From the NCBI GenBank assembly GCA_019113845.1, contig DXGQ01000017.1:100289-164288 (forward strand): a DNA stretch of 64,000 nucleotides. Reading direction: 5' to 3'. Shown in pieces: positions 1 to 8,300 of the stretch. Both the position numbers and the translations under genes were made by a program. The stretch is from Candidatus Anaerobutyricum avicola. Its GTDB lineage: Bacteria; Bacillota; Clostridia; Lachnospirales; Lachnospiraceae. Numbering within the stretch: position 1 is the stretch's first letter; each line of letters begins with the position of its first letter. The notes below the pieces were generated by a model. It was not told where the DNA came from, did no database searches, and worked only from the letters and a program-made list of their open reading frames with translations.

Positions 1-2
1 TG

Positions 3-47
3 AGGGAAAAAGTCATGATGGGACTGAGCAGACAGATGATCAAATGA
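3..47 (+). CDS. 3' end of an upstream gene (partial)
   Basis: An open frame enters from the left edge and ends at TGA 45-47, giving a tail that reads REKVMMGLSRQMIK. The remaining 14 codons are too short for a family call. It would converge on cca, whose terminator lies just to the right. Confidence 0.3.
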   Translation, partial: REKVMMGLSRQMIK

Positions 48-57
48 GGAAAACTCC

Positions 58-95
58 GGAAAAAAGAGACAGCCCCGCTACGGGCGGAGCTGTCG
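58..95 (-). terminator. intrinsic terminator of cca
   Basis: On the minus strand a GC-rich stem (GACAGCTCCGC paired with GCGGGGCTGTC, one mismatch) is followed by a CTCTTTTTT run. The TAG stop codon of cca sits in the loop, so the last cca codons form the left arm. Confidence 0.75.
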
Positions 96-1433
96 GTAAA
101 TCTTGAGAGCAAGCTCTTTCAGATAAGAATATTCATTCAGTTCCGGATGTTCCAGAACCATGGAGAGGAGAGTCTTTAAGATCGCGCCGATGGTCTTTCC
201 TTCCCGGATGCCGAGCGCCTTTAACTGGTTGCCGTTGATCTTCAGGTCTTTTAAGGAAAGGCAGTCCTGTTTTTTCAGAATCTCCTCATAGGACTCCCAG
301 GTCTCCTTCAGGATGGAGAGCTTCTCCGCCTGATAATAATCACTCTGTGAGCGGACGTCCGCTTCCATGACTTTAAGAAGGTATGGAAAGAGGTTCGGAC
401 CGATGGAGTGCATGACCTTCCGGACATGGCGCTGTCCCGAGGTTTTCGGGTTTTTGAAGCGGATATCATGATGCGAGATGAGCTGACAGACAACCTGAAT
501 GGTCTTATTGTCAAACTTGAGCCGTTTTAAGATCTCTTTGCTCATCTCTGCCCCCACCTTATAGTGATTATAAAAATGATCGATCCCGTACTGGTCGGTG
601 GTCTTCGTGGCAGGTTTGCCCACATCGTGGAGCAGCATGGTGAGCCGCAGGACCGGATTTGGTTCGATCATACACACGGCGTGAAGCGTGTGCTCACCGA
701 CACTGTAGCAGTGGTGCGGGTTTTTCTGTCCGGTATCCATCATCCGGTCGAACTCCGGCAAAAATACGCTGGTCAGACCGGTGGCATAAGCCTCCCGGAA
801 GACTTCCGGATGGTCGGAGATGAGAAGCTTCAGAAGCTCCATCTGAATTCGCTCGGCGCTGACGTCCTTAAGGTTATTGTGGCAGGCGATAATGGCCTCC
901 CGGGTGGAGGACTCAATGCGGAAATGAAGCTGACCGGCGAAGCGGACGGCGCGGAGCATCCGGAGCGCATCCTCCTCGAAGCGGTCCCGGGCATTCCCCA
1001 CGCAGCGGATGACACGGTTTTGCAGATCGTCCATGCCGCCGAACAGATCGATGAGGCCGTCCGTATCATTGTACGCCATGGCATTGATGGTGAAATCCCG
1101 GCGCATCAGATCCTCCCGGAGGCTGGTGGTGAAAGTCACATCGTTCGGCCGGCGGTGGTCTTCATACAGACCGTCGATGCGGTAAGTGGTCACCTCATAT
1201 CCGGTCTTATCCATCATGACGGTGACAGTACCGTGTTTGATGCCGGTATCGATGGTTTTGGCAAAAAGCGCTTTTACCTGTTCCGGTCTGGCGGAGGTGG
1301 TGATATCCCAGTCGGACGGCGTCTTTCCGAGAATGGAATCTCTGACGCAGCCTCCCACCGCATAGGCTTCGTAGCCGTGGGAGGACAGGGTCTTTATAAT
1401 CTCTGCTGCCTGTGTTGGAATTAAAATCTTCAT
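78..1433 (-). CDS. cca: CCA tRNA nucleotidyltransferase (poly(A) polymerase family, with HD domain)
   Basis: Adds or repairs the 3' CCA end of tRNAs in the cytoplasm. The class II nucleotidyltransferase head is clear: GGCVRD at residues 27-32 and the metal-binding DWD at 41-43, followed by RRDFTINAMAY and the RNA-binding helices. An HD phosphohydrolase-type segment with LLHDVGKP lies near residue 270, as in the clostridial and E. coli-like enzymes. The frame opens further upstream, but ATG 1433 is preferred because AAGGAG precedes it and the family alignment begins there, giving 451 residues. The enzyme might add only part of the CCA end if a second paralogue exists elsewhere; the sequence alone does not decide this. 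Confidence 0.93.
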   Translation of the reverse strand: MKILIPTQAAEIIKTLSSHGYEAYAVGGCVRDSILGKTPSDWDITTSARPEQVKALFAKTIDTGIKHGTVTVMMDKTGYEVTTYRIDGLYEDHRRPNDVTFTTSLREDLMRRDFTINAMAYNDTDGLIDLFGGMDDLQNRVIRCVGNARDRFEEDALRMLRAVRFAGQLHFRIESSTREAIIACHNNLKDVSAERIQMELLKLLISDHPEVFREAYATGLTSVFLPEFDRMMDTGQKNPHHCYSVGEHTLHAVCMIEPNPVLRLTMLLHDVGKPATKTTDQYGIDHFYNHYKVGAEMSKEILKRLKFDNKTIQVVCQLISHHDIRFKNPKTSGQRHVRKVMHSIGPNLFPYLLKVMEADVRSQSDYYQAEKLSILKETWESYEEILKKQDCLSLKDLKINGNQLKALGIREGKTIGAILKTLLSMVLEHPELNEYSYLKELALKIYRQLRP

Positions 1434-1590
1434 GGGATGAACACGCTCCTTACCGTTAAAATTTCGCTGTTTCTGGTATTTTAACACATTTTCACATATT
1501 TGCTAAGAGGGATTTTGGGCGGAATAAAAGCGGGAAGATGCCGCATAGAATAAAACGAAAAAATGCGGTCTGCAAAGCGGGAGGGTCACC

Positions 1591-2031
1591 ATAAAAACAG
1601 AAAATAAAACATCAGGAAGGGGTCTGCGCCGGATCGCCGCCCTCCTCTGCTGTCTGCTTACGGCGGTCTTTTTGTCCGGCTGTGTGCAAAATCTCGGAGA
1701 GAGCAGACAAAAAGAGGCGGTGGAGTACGTGATCTGCCAGGAGAGTCATCTGCCGCCGCAGCTTCAGATCTTGCTGGAAGAAAAAAAGAAGAAGCCGGGA
1801 ACCTTTGTCTACAGAAACTCCATGTATATGTACCTGGCAGTGTGCTATGGCAGGAAGGAGTACAGCGGGTGCAGTGTCCGGATCGAGGAATGCTGGCGGA
1901 CGGAAAAGACTCTTTTCCTGCGGACACAGCTGATGGGACCCGCCCCCGGCGAGGGGGAGGAAGCGGAAACCTGGCCTTTTATCGTAGTCCGGTGCCCGCA
2001 GATGGATGTATTCTGTGTGATCGAACCATGA
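1591..2031 (+). CDS. small lipoprotein, apparent ATA start
   Basis: A 146-codon frame with a textbook lipoprotein signal: basic n-region (GRGLRR), hydrophobic core, and lipobox LSGC with Cys31, so the mature protein is about 116 residues on the outer face of the membrane. No ATG, GTG or TTG start precedes the signal peptide. The only codon correctly spaced after a strong Shine-Dalgarno site (GGGAGGG, 1579-1585) is ATA at 1591, and an in-frame TAG stands at 1546. The mature part is not recognised. It precedes the sipL-like gene, but that gene has its own SigmaE-like promoter. ATA may be a rare true start or a mutated ATG that lowers expression. Confidence 0.65.
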   Translation: MKTENKTSGRGLRRIAALLCCLLTAVFLSGCVQNLGESRQKEAVEYVICQESHLPPQLQILLEEKKKKPGTFVYRNSMYMYLAVCYGRKEYSGCSVRIEECWRTEKTLFLRTQLMGPAPGEGEEAETWPFIVVRCPQMDVFCVIEP

Positions 2032-2042
2032 GAAGACGCAGG

Positions 2043-2071
2043 GAATATATGGGGATGGCTGCGCATATAAT
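2043..2071 (+). promoter_or_regulatory. SigmaE-type sporulation promoter of the sipL-like gene
   Basis: GAATATA (2043-2049), a 14-base spacer, then CATATAAT (2064-2071). This matches the SigmaE pattern known from Bacillus (ATATT-like -35, 14 bases, CATACAAT-like -10). sipL is a SigmaE gene in Clostridioides difficile, which fits. Confidence 0.6.
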
Positions 2072-2103
2072 GCATAGAACTGAGAAAATGTACCACCTGT
2101 GCC

Positions 2104-2195
2104 GCGCAGTCCACGGGTGCGCATGGCAACGGCGCCTGAGGATGTCCGGAAGGAAGACGGACGCGCAAGTCCATGGGTGCGCACGGCAATGGCGG
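2104..2195 (+). repeat. imperfect direct repeat in the sipL leader
   Basis: Two copies of about 31-33 bases (2104-2134 and 2163-2195) share the pattern GCGCA(A)GTCCAYGGGTGCGCAYGGCAAYGGCG. The second ends at the ribosome binding site of the sipL-like gene. The shared core GGGTGCGCAYGGCAAYGG could fold or bind a factor. Confidence 0.6.
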
Positions 2196-2208
2196 GAGGG
2201 AGGGCCTT

Positions 2209-3783
2209 ATGAAGATTGAAAAAAAGACGGTGCAGTCCGGTATTTTAAAATTGGAAAAAAATGTGCAGATCACGATAGACCAGGATATGAATGTGCCGGA
2301 CATGAAGCCGGATGTGGAAAAGATTGTGGAGAGCCGCGGGGAAGTGCACATCGATGAGGTGGAGATGATGACAGACCGCATCCGTATCCGCGGTATGTTC
2401 CTCGTGCAGCTGCTGTATCTGAGCGCGGAGAAGGAGCAGAAGATTGCCTGCATGGAGCACGAGTTTGCGCTGGAAGAATTTATGAACGTGGAAGGAGCGC
2501 AGCCTACGGATACTGCCCGGGTGGCGGTGGAACTGGAAGACCTGACGATCTCCGTCATTAACTCGAGAAAATGCGGCGTCCGGTCCGTGCTGTTTTTCCA
2601 CATACATATTTCTGAGAGTAAATTTGTGGAGTGCAGCGTCGGGGTGGAGCAGAAAGAGCGGGTGCAGTGCCTGTATGAATCCGAGCCGATGACGGAGGTT
2701 GTTCTCTACAAGAAAGATATTCAGAGGATCCGCGCGGACGCCGCCCTTCCGGCAGGCCGGCCGAATATCCGGGAAATTCTGTGGAATTCCATGCAGCTGC
2801 GGGATGCGGATGTGCGGATGATGGAGGGAAAACTGTCCATCCGGGGCGAGCTCTTTTTGTTTATCCTGTATGAGAGCGAAGACGCGCAGGAGCCGGTGCA
2901 GTATTATGACTGGGAGATTCCGTTTGACAATGAACTGGAATGTGCGGACAGCAGGGAAAATCTCATCGGCAATATTTCCGTGACATTGGGTAATCATCAG
3001 GCAGTCATCAAACCGGATGAGGACGGGGAGCCGCGGAATGTGGAGATCGACGCGGTACTGGAGCTGGACCTGAAAGCATACCGGGAGTTTCAGCTGCCGG
3101 TATTAAAAGATATGTACGCCAATGACCGCAGGCTGATACTGAAAACCCGCCCGGTCCGCTTTGAGAATCTGATCTTCCAGAATAACGCCCGGACAAAAGT
3201 GAATCACCGGGTGACATCGGGGACCGACCCGCACCGTCTGCTTCAGGTGTTAAATGTGGAAGGAAATGTAAAGATTGAAGACTTCCGGCTGGAAGAAAAG
3301 GGGATTGCCACAGAAGGGCTGATCTTCTGTAAGGTGCTGTACATTGCCGGAGATGACGGGACTCCGATGCAATCGAGGGAAGTGGTGATCCCGTTTGAAT
3401 ATCTGGTAGAGACGCAGTCGGTAGGCCCGTCCGACCGTTGTGAGATCCGCGGTGTTCTGGAACAGATCGGCGGTTATGTGGTCGATGGAAATGAGCTGGA
3501 GATCCGCGCGGTGGCGGGCATCTATGTGACTGGCTTTTCCCCAATCGACATGGATATGATCGACGAGGTGGAGGAACTGCCCTACGATGAGGAGGAGCTG
3601 GCGAAGATCCCTTCCTTTACCGGTTATGTCGTGAAAGACGGCGACACGCTCTGGAGGATCGCCAAACGCTATAACACGACCATCGATAAGATCCGTCAGT
3701 ACAATGAAAATGTGGAGGAGCCTCTGGAGACCGGGCAGAAACTTTTTCTCATAAAAGCGATGGATGCGGTGATCGGGAATTGA
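2209..3783 (+). CDS. sipL: SipL-like spore coat morphogenetic protein (SPOCS/DUF3794 + LysM)
   Basis: Predicted mother-cell protein that helps anchor the spore coat through SpoIVA, as known for SipL of C. difficile. The 524 residues contain repeated SPOCS (DUF3794) modules, recognisable by VDEVEMM..IRIRG-like strands in the N-terminal half and a later GTDPHRLLQVLNVEGNV segment. A C-terminal LysM domain near residues 473-518 begins YVVKDGDTLWRIAKRYN. LysM is the part that contacts SpoIVA in the known protein. ATG 2209 is preferred over an in-frame ATG at 2173 because GGGAGGGAGGG lies directly upstream. The SigmaE-like promoter at 2043 supports mother-cell expression. Confidence 0.85.
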   Translation: MKIEKKTVQSGILKLEKNVQITIDQDMNVPDMKPDVEKIVESRGEVHIDEVEMMTDRIRIRGMFLVQLLYLSAEKEQKIACMEHEFALEEFMNVEGAQPTDTARVAVELEDLTISVINSRKCGVRSVLFFHIHISESKFVECSVGVEQKERVQCLYESEPMTEVVLYKKDIQRIRADAALPAGRPNIREILWNSMQLRDADVRMMEGKLSIRGELFLFILYESEDAQEPVQYYDWEIPFDNELECADSRENLIGNISVTLGNHQAVIKPDEDGEPRNVEIDAVLELDLKAYREFQLPVLKDMYANDRRLILKTRPVRFENLIFQNNARTKVNHRVTSGTDPHRLLQVLNVEGNVKIEDFRLEEKGIATEGLIFCKVLYIAGDDGTPMQSREVVIPFEYLVETQSVGPSDRCEIRGVLEQIGGYVVDGNELEIRAVAGIYVTGFSPIDMDMIDEVEELPYDEEELAKIPSFTGYVVKDGDTLWRIAKRYNTTIDKIRQYNENVEEPLETGQKLFLIKAMDAVIGN

Positions 3784-3786
3784 GTA

Positions 3787-3815
3787 TTGACGATATCATA
3801 GAATAGTGCTATGAT
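3787..3815 (+). promoter_or_regulatory. SigmaA promoter of the ribU leader
   Basis: TTGACG (3787-3792), 17 bases, TATGAT (3810-3815), with an extended -10 TG. It begins the FMN riboswitch transcript a few bases downstream. Confidence 0.7.
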
Positions 3816-3831
3816 TAAGAACAGAAAAATC

Positions 3832-4013
3832 TGTTTCAGGGCGAGGTGTGATTCCTCACTGGTGGTGACAGGCGAAGACCTTAAGTCCACGAGCTCCGTG
3901 CAGAGGGCGTCGTTATCTTTTCTTTCCGTTTTCGGAGGAGAGGCGGGCGCTGCACAGGGAGTCGAACGGGTTAGAATCCCGTACCAACGGTTACAGTCCG
4001 GATGAAAGAAACA
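3832..4013 (+). ncRNA. FMN riboswitch (RFN element) controlling ribU
   Basis: The conserved blocks of the RFN element are present in order: TTTCAGGGCGAGGTG, CACTGGTGGTGACAG, a variable stem, CCCGTACCAACGGTTACAGT and CCGGATGAAAGAA. P1 pairs TGTTTC (3832-3837) with GAAACA (4008-4013). One peripheral stem is longer than usual. With the terminator at 4037 it should switch off ribU transcription when FMN is plentiful. Confidence 0.93.
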
Positions 4014-4036
4014 ATAGCTGGCGAATGTTTTTTGTT

Positions 4037-4067
4037 GTCCTGAAATGTATGTTTCAGGACATTTTTT
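4037..4067 (+). terminator. riboswitch expression-platform terminator
   Basis: GTCCTGAAA and TTTCAGGAC form a hairpin with a short loop, followed by a run of six T. It lies between the FMN aptamer and ribU, the expected place for ligand-dependent termination. Confidence 0.85.
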
Positions 4068-4163
4068 CGTTCATGGAAATCACATTCCTGTGGGAATAAA
4101 AACATTCACGGCCACGATACCTGGCAGATTCTTCGAAAAATTTATTTTTGAGGAGGAATTTGC

Positions 4164-4790
4164 ATGTCAGAAGAAAGAATGCGCCGTCATCAGGCGCGCG
4201 CAAAAGCAGAAGTACACCCGCAGACAGGAGCCGGCGCTCTGGAGGGAGTCGGAAGAACAAAGAAGATGGTCACCATGGCCATGATGGTAGCGATCTCCGT
4301 CGCACTGGTCTATCTGATCCATTTTCCGATCATGCCGATGGTCCCGTTTCTGGAATATGATCCGGCGGACATCCCGATCCTGATCGGAACCTTTGCCTTC
4401 GGTCCGGTGGCAGGGCTGATGCTCACGGTAGTCACCTCCGTGGTACAGGGCCTGACAGTCAGTGCGGGAAGCGGTTTTTATGGTATCCTGATGCATATCA
4501 TCGCGACCAGCGGTCTTGTCATCGTGGCAGGTACCGTATATTATACAAGAAAGACAAAACGCACGGCGCTCATCGGTCTTCTTGCCGGCATGGCAGTGAT
4601 GGCGCTCATCATGATACCGGCTAACCTGGTGATCACCCCGGCGTTTATGGGTGTTCCGACAGGGACAGTGTGGAGCCTTATGCCGTTTATCATCGCGTTT
4701 AATATCATCAAAGCGGGAATCAACGGAATCGTTACTTTCTATATTTATAAGAGGATTTCCAATTTCCTGCACAGCTTTTTAAATCGATAA
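4164..4790 (+). CDS. ribU: riboflavin ECF transporter substrate-binding component
   Basis: Membrane S-component that captures riboflavin and works with a shared EcfA/A'/T energy module encoded elsewhere. The 208-residue protein has a soluble basic N-terminal extension of about 30 residues, then roughly six hydrophobic segments. The stretch FPIMPMVPFLEYDPADIPILIG, split here by a helix turn, is the RibU-type signature, and GFYGILMHIIA and ANLVITPAFMGV follow as in the family. GAGGAGGAA precedes ATG 4164. The FMN riboswitch upstream supports a riboflavin role rather than another vitamin. Confidence 0.92.
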   Translation: MSEERMRRHQARAKAEVHPQTGAGALEGVGRTKKMVTMAMMVAISVALVYLIHFPIMPMVPFLEYDPADIPILIGTFAFGPVAGLMLTVVTSVVQGLTVSAGSGFYGILMHIIATSGLVIVAGTVYYTRKTKRTALIGLLAGMAVMALIMIPANLVITPAFMGVPTGTVWSLMPFIIAFNIIKAGINGIVTFYIYKRISNFLHSFLNR

Positions 4791-4793
4791 TGA

Positions 4794-4867
4794 CAAAAAA
4801 AGGGCTTTCGCCGTCCGGATGTCTCAGAAAATGTATTCTGAAGTCCGGGCAGCGGAAGCCCTTTGTG
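4794..4867 (-). terminator. intrinsic terminator between ribU and the gntR gene
   Basis: A long stem (AAAGGGCTTTCGC with GCGGAAGCCCTTT) plus an inner GTCCGG stem. On the minus strand it is followed by seven T, so it ends the ispE-gntR transcript. It may also stop ribU transcription in the other direction. Confidence 0.85.
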
Positions 4868-4947
4868 TTTCTGTGAAAAACTCTCCGGGAAAATCGCCCT
4901 GCGGCGAAGAAGAGAATACCGTTTTGCGGTCTGCCACAAAGGGGAAA

Positions 4948-5619
4948 TCATTCCTGGATCGCCTGAATGACGCCCTCCTGCTGATTTTTGAGATGCGTCC
5001 GCATGATCTGTCTGGCGGCCTCACTGTCATGGTTGAAGATGGCGTGAAGAAGCTGTTCATGCTCTGTCACCAGCACGGTGTGCTGTTCAATGTCACGCAC
5101 ATACTCCATGCGGTAGCGGTAAAACTGTTCCCGCAGATTGTTGATGATCGTAATCAGTCTCTCGTTGCAGGTGGCCTGGAAGATCGTATCGTGAAACTGT
5201 TCATCCTTCTCCACGATGTCGAGAATGTCTCCGCCGTCCACGGCCTCCACAAAGCGCTGATGCGCCTCCTCCAGTTTTTCCTTTCCTTCCTCTGTGATCC
5301 GCTCACAGGCGAGAGAGGCGGCAAACTCCTCCAGCACGCAGCGGATCTCGATCACGTCCCGCAGGTTCTTCTCTGTGATCTTTGCTACCTGCGCTCCCTT
5401 TCTCGGAATCATGATAACAAGACCTTCCAGTTCCAGCTTACGGATGGCCTCGCGCACCGGAGTCCGGCTGACGCCCAGCCGGTTGGCGAGGGAAATCTCC
5501 ATCAGGCGCTCGCCGGGCGCAAACTCTCCGGTGATGATCGCCCTGCGAAGCGTGTTGAAGACCACATCCCGCAGGGGAAGGTATTCATTCATCGTATCTT
5601 TTAAATGATCCTGATTCAT
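4948..5619 (-). CDS. GntR-family transcriptional regulator (FadR/FCD subfamily)
   Basis: Cytoplasmic DNA-binding regulator of 223 residues. The N-terminal winged helix reads LRRAIITGEFAPGERLMEISLANRLGVSRTPVREA in overlapping parts, the classic GntR signature. The C-terminal FCD ligand domain shows EIRCVLEEFAA and the metal/ligand residues DEQFHDTIF and TEHEQLLHAI. ATG 5619 is chosen for AGGAG seven bases upstream, rather than an earlier in-frame codon. It follows ispE by 68 bases on the same strand and probably shares its transcript. The effector cannot be read from the sequence. Confidence 0.88.
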   Translation of the reverse strand: MNQDHLKDTMNEYLPLRDVVFNTLRRAIITGEFAPGERLMEISLANRLGVSRTPVREAIRKLELEGLVIMIPRKGAQVAKITEKNLRDVIEIRCVLEEFAASLACERITEEGKEKLEEAHQRFVEAVDGGDILDIVEKDEQFHDTIFQATCNERLITIINNLREQFYRYRMEYVRDIEQHTVLVTEHEQLLHAIFNHDSEAARQIMRTHLKNQQEGVIQAIQE

Positions 5620-5687
5620 AAGCAAACTCCTGTAAGTACAAAAATATTGAAATACGTTTCTCATAAAGGCAGATGACGGCGGAAGAC

Positions 5688-6593
5688 TCAGCGACCGCTC
5701 TGTCCCGCCGATTTTGCGGGCAGGGACTTGTTAAACGGCCGGACTACGGCAGTCCTTCGCACGGCCGGATGTTTTCCGCATGCCCGGGCCGCCTGTTCCG
5801 CGGTCTCTCTGGAAGTAAATATGCCAAAGACAGTCGGACCGCTGCCGCTCATCAACGCGTTCAGAGCGCCGTTCTCGACCATGATATTTTTCAGCTCGCC
5901 GATGGCAGGGTAGTGCTGACTGGTCACCTGCTCCAGCACATTTCCCATCCGACTGGCGACGCCGTCCAGACTGTGGGCGAACAGTGCGTCCACCATGCCG
6001 TCAATATCCGGATGCTCTGTGCGGGCGTCCAGCGTCAGATGTTCGTAGACAAACTTTGTGGACATGGAAAATCCCGGTTTGACGATGAGAAACCAGCAGC
6101 CCGGCAGAGGAGGGAGGGGAGTGAGGATCTCACCGATGCCTTCGGATAGCGCAGTGCCCCGCATGATACAGTAAGGAATGTCCGCGCCGAGGGTCACCCC
6201 GTATTCCATCAGCTTCTCCTGCGTGATGTTCAGAGCAAAAAGCTGGTTCATGCCGACGAAAGCTGCTGCGGCGTCGGTGCTGCCGCCTGCCATACCGGCC
6301 GCCACGGGGATCCGCTTTATGATGGTGGCGCTGACGCCGTCTTTGATGCCGTACTCCCGCCGTATGATATCGATGGCGCGATAGACAAGATTCTTTTCAT
6401 TGACAGGAAGGTAGGGCAGATTCGTGCGCAGAAAAATATTGCCGGAATGATTCCTCTCCAGAATGATCCGGTCGTACAACTTCACGGTCTGCATGATCAT
6501 CCGCACTTCATGGTAGCCGTCCTCCCGTCTTCGGATAACGTCCAGCCCAAGATTCACCTTTCCATAGGCCTTCAAATATAAGGGTTGTGCCAT
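5688..6593 (-). CDS. ispE: 4-diphosphocytidyl-2-C-methyl-D-erythritol kinase
   Basis: Phosphorylates CDP-methylerythritol in the MEP pathway of isoprenoid synthesis. The 301-residue GHMP kinase shows the N-terminal substrate motif KAYGKVNLGLDV, the ATP-binding loop PVAAGMAGGSTDAAA, and the C-terminal MSGSGPTVFG. ATG 6593 has GGGAGGAAC upstream and matches the family start. A tail after VVRPFNKSL is short and basic. It leads a two-gene unit with the GntR regulator. Confidence 0.95.
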   Translation of the reverse strand: MAQPLYLKAYGKVNLGLDVIRRREDGYHEVRMIMQTVKLYDRIILERNHSGNIFLRTNLPYLPVNEKNLVYRAIDIIRREYGIKDGVSATIIKRIPVAAGMAGGSTDAAAAFVGMNQLFALNITQEKLMEYGVTLGADIPYCIMRGTALSEGIGEILTPLPPLPGCWFLIVKPGFSMSTKFVYEHLTLDARTEHPDIDGMVDALFAHSLDGVASRMGNVLEQVTSQHYPAIGELKNIMVENGALNALMSGSGPTVFGIFTSRETAEQAARACGKHPAVRRTAVVRPFNKSLPAKSAGQSGR

Positions 6594-6688
6594 AAAAATT
6601 GTTCCTCCCGTGTATCTTGTATACATGAATTATATCTTATTTTGGCTAAAAATCAAGAAAAGAAGCAGAAAAGTTCAAAAAATTGCAG

Positions 6689-6717
6689 GTATAATTTCTC
6701 ATTTCCGCTGAATACTA
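6689..6717 (+). promoter_or_regulatory. SigmaG/SigmaF-type forespore promoter of the ger locus
   Basis: GTATA (6689-6693), 17 bases, then AATACTA (6711-6717), close to the forespore pattern (GYATA, 17-18 bases, CATnnTA). Germinant receptor operons are SigmaG-dependent in Bacillus, which supports the reading. Confidence 0.55.
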
Positions 6718-6776
6718 AGGAAAAACCCGTGACAGTATAATTTTTTGTCCGGAAGATGTGGGAGGCAGGAGGGGCC

Positions 6777-8300
6777 ATGGAAGCAAGATACAACAGAGAG
6801 CAGAAGATCAAAGGCAGGCTGCAGAAGGATTTTGATAAAGATTATGCATTTTTTGAAAAGGCGCTGGAAAGAAGCGGCGACATGGTAAAAAATGTATTCT
6901 ATGCGGGCGACGAGAAGACGAGAGCGGTGGTCATCTATGTGGATGGTCTGACGGACTCGCAGACGCTGCAGGATTTTGTCATCCGTCCTCTGCAGGAAAC
7001 GGATCTGTCAGAGCAAAAGGAGCGACTTTCCTTCGTGGAAAATCATGTGCTCGAGACGGTGGACTGGAAGGATGTGGAGACATACGAGGATGCGCTGACA
7101 GATATTTTATCCGGCAATTCTCTTCTTCTTGTGGAGGGCTGCGAGAAGGCAATCTCTTTGTCCACAAAAAATTTTCCGACCCGGGGCGTCGGAGAGACCA
7201 CGCAGGAGATGGTCCTGCGCGGGCCGAAGGACAGTTTCACTGAGAGTTTCCGCACCAACACGGCGCTGATTCGTCGGCGCATCCGCGATCCACGCCTCAA
7301 AATGGAACACACAAAAGTGGGGGAACGCTCGAAAACAGACATCGCCATCTGTTATGTGGAAGATCTGGTGGAGCCGGATCTCCTTGCCCGGGTAAAGGAG
7401 AAGATCGGGGCGATCAGTCTTGATGGAATCTTCGACGGAGGAATGGTGGAACAGTTGATGGAAAAAAATCCATGGACGCCGTTTCCGCAATTTCAGTACA
7501 CGGAAAGGCCGGACAAGGCAGCCAGCGGTCTGCTGGAGGGACGGATCGTGCTGGTGGTCGATAATTCTCCGGGGGTACTGCTGCTGCCGGTGACTTACGG
7601 GATGTTCTTTCAGTCGGGAGATGATTATTACACCCGCTCGCTGGCTGCCTCCTTTGCCAGAGTCCTGCGCTTCGCAGCAGCGATTTTTGCCGTCGGATTT
7701 CCAGGACTTTATGTGGCGGTCGCGGGCTTTCACACGGAGATGCTTCCCACCGCTTTTCTGCTTTCGGTGGCGCAGGCGAGGACGGGGATCGTCATTCCCA
7801 TCGTCCTCGAGGTGCTTCTCATGGAGTTTCAGTTTGAACTGCTGCGGGAGGCGGGCATCCATATCCCCGGCCAGCTGGGCGGCACCATCGGGATCGTCGG
7901 CGGTCTCATCGTCGGGCAGGCGGCGGTGGATGCCGGGCTGGTCAGCACCATTGTGGTCATTGTGGTATCCTTCACAGCCATCGCTTCCTTTGTCGTACCC
8001 AGCGAAGCGTTCGGAGCAGTCTTCCGGCTGCTGAAGTTTCTGTTTATCCTCGTGGCAGCTGTCTGGGGGATCTACGGCTACCTGCTTCTGTTTGCGGCGC
8101 TGCTGTTTCATCTGGCGCAGCTGGAATCCTTCGGCGTGCCGTATATGCTGCCGTCCGTCTGCGGCGGACATCTGGATTACGACACCAGACAGGATGAGTA
8201 TGTACGTTATCCGCTCCGCTACATGAAAAAGCGTCCCCTGTTTACGAGAGTGGGACGGAGAGTGCGGAGAAGACAGAGTGAAAGGAGGAGAGAGCATTGA
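6777..8300 (+). CDS. spore germinant receptor subunit A (GerA family)
   Basis: A subunit of a nutrient receptor in the spore inner membrane. The 507 residues divide into a soluble N-terminal half (AVVIYVDGLTDSQ, RGVGETTQEMVLRGPKDSF, NTALIRRRIRDP are family signatures) and a C-terminal membrane half with about five helices from residue 265 on. That half contains the GILVDNSP-like and PSEAFGAVFRLLKF segments and ends in a basic tail. ATG 6777 follows AGGAGGGG. The stop overlaps the TTG start of the next gene by four bases, indicating translational coupling. Confidence 0.93.
   Translation: MEARYNREQKIKGRLQKDFDKDYAFFEKALERSGDMVKNVFYAGDEKTRAVVIYVDGLTDSQTLQDFVIRPLQETDLSEQKERLSFVENHVLETVDWKDVETYEDALTDILSGNSLLLVEGCEKAISLSTKNFPTRGVGETTQEMVLRGPKDSFTESFRTNTALIRRRIRDPRLKMEHTKVGERSKTDIAICYVEDLVEPDLLARVKEKIGAISLDGIFDGGMVEQLMEKNPWTPFPQFQYTERPDKAASGLLEGRIVLVVDNSPGVLLLPVTYGMFFQSGDDYYTRSLAASFARVLRFAAAIFAVGFPGLYVAVAGFHTEMLPTAFLLSVAQARTGIVIPIVLEVLLMEFQFELLREAGIHIPGQLGGTIGIVGGLIVGQAAVDAGLVSTIVVIVVSFTAIASFVVPSEAFGAVFRLLKFLFILVAAVWGIYGYLLLFAALLFHLAQLESFGVPYMLPSVCGGHLDYDTRQDEYVRYPLRYMKKRPLFTRVGRRVRRRQSERRREH

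Noticed and set aside
564..1424. A 286-codon plus-strand ORF over cca
   Set aside because: Antisense shadow of a well-supported gene; no ribosome site and no recognisable domain.
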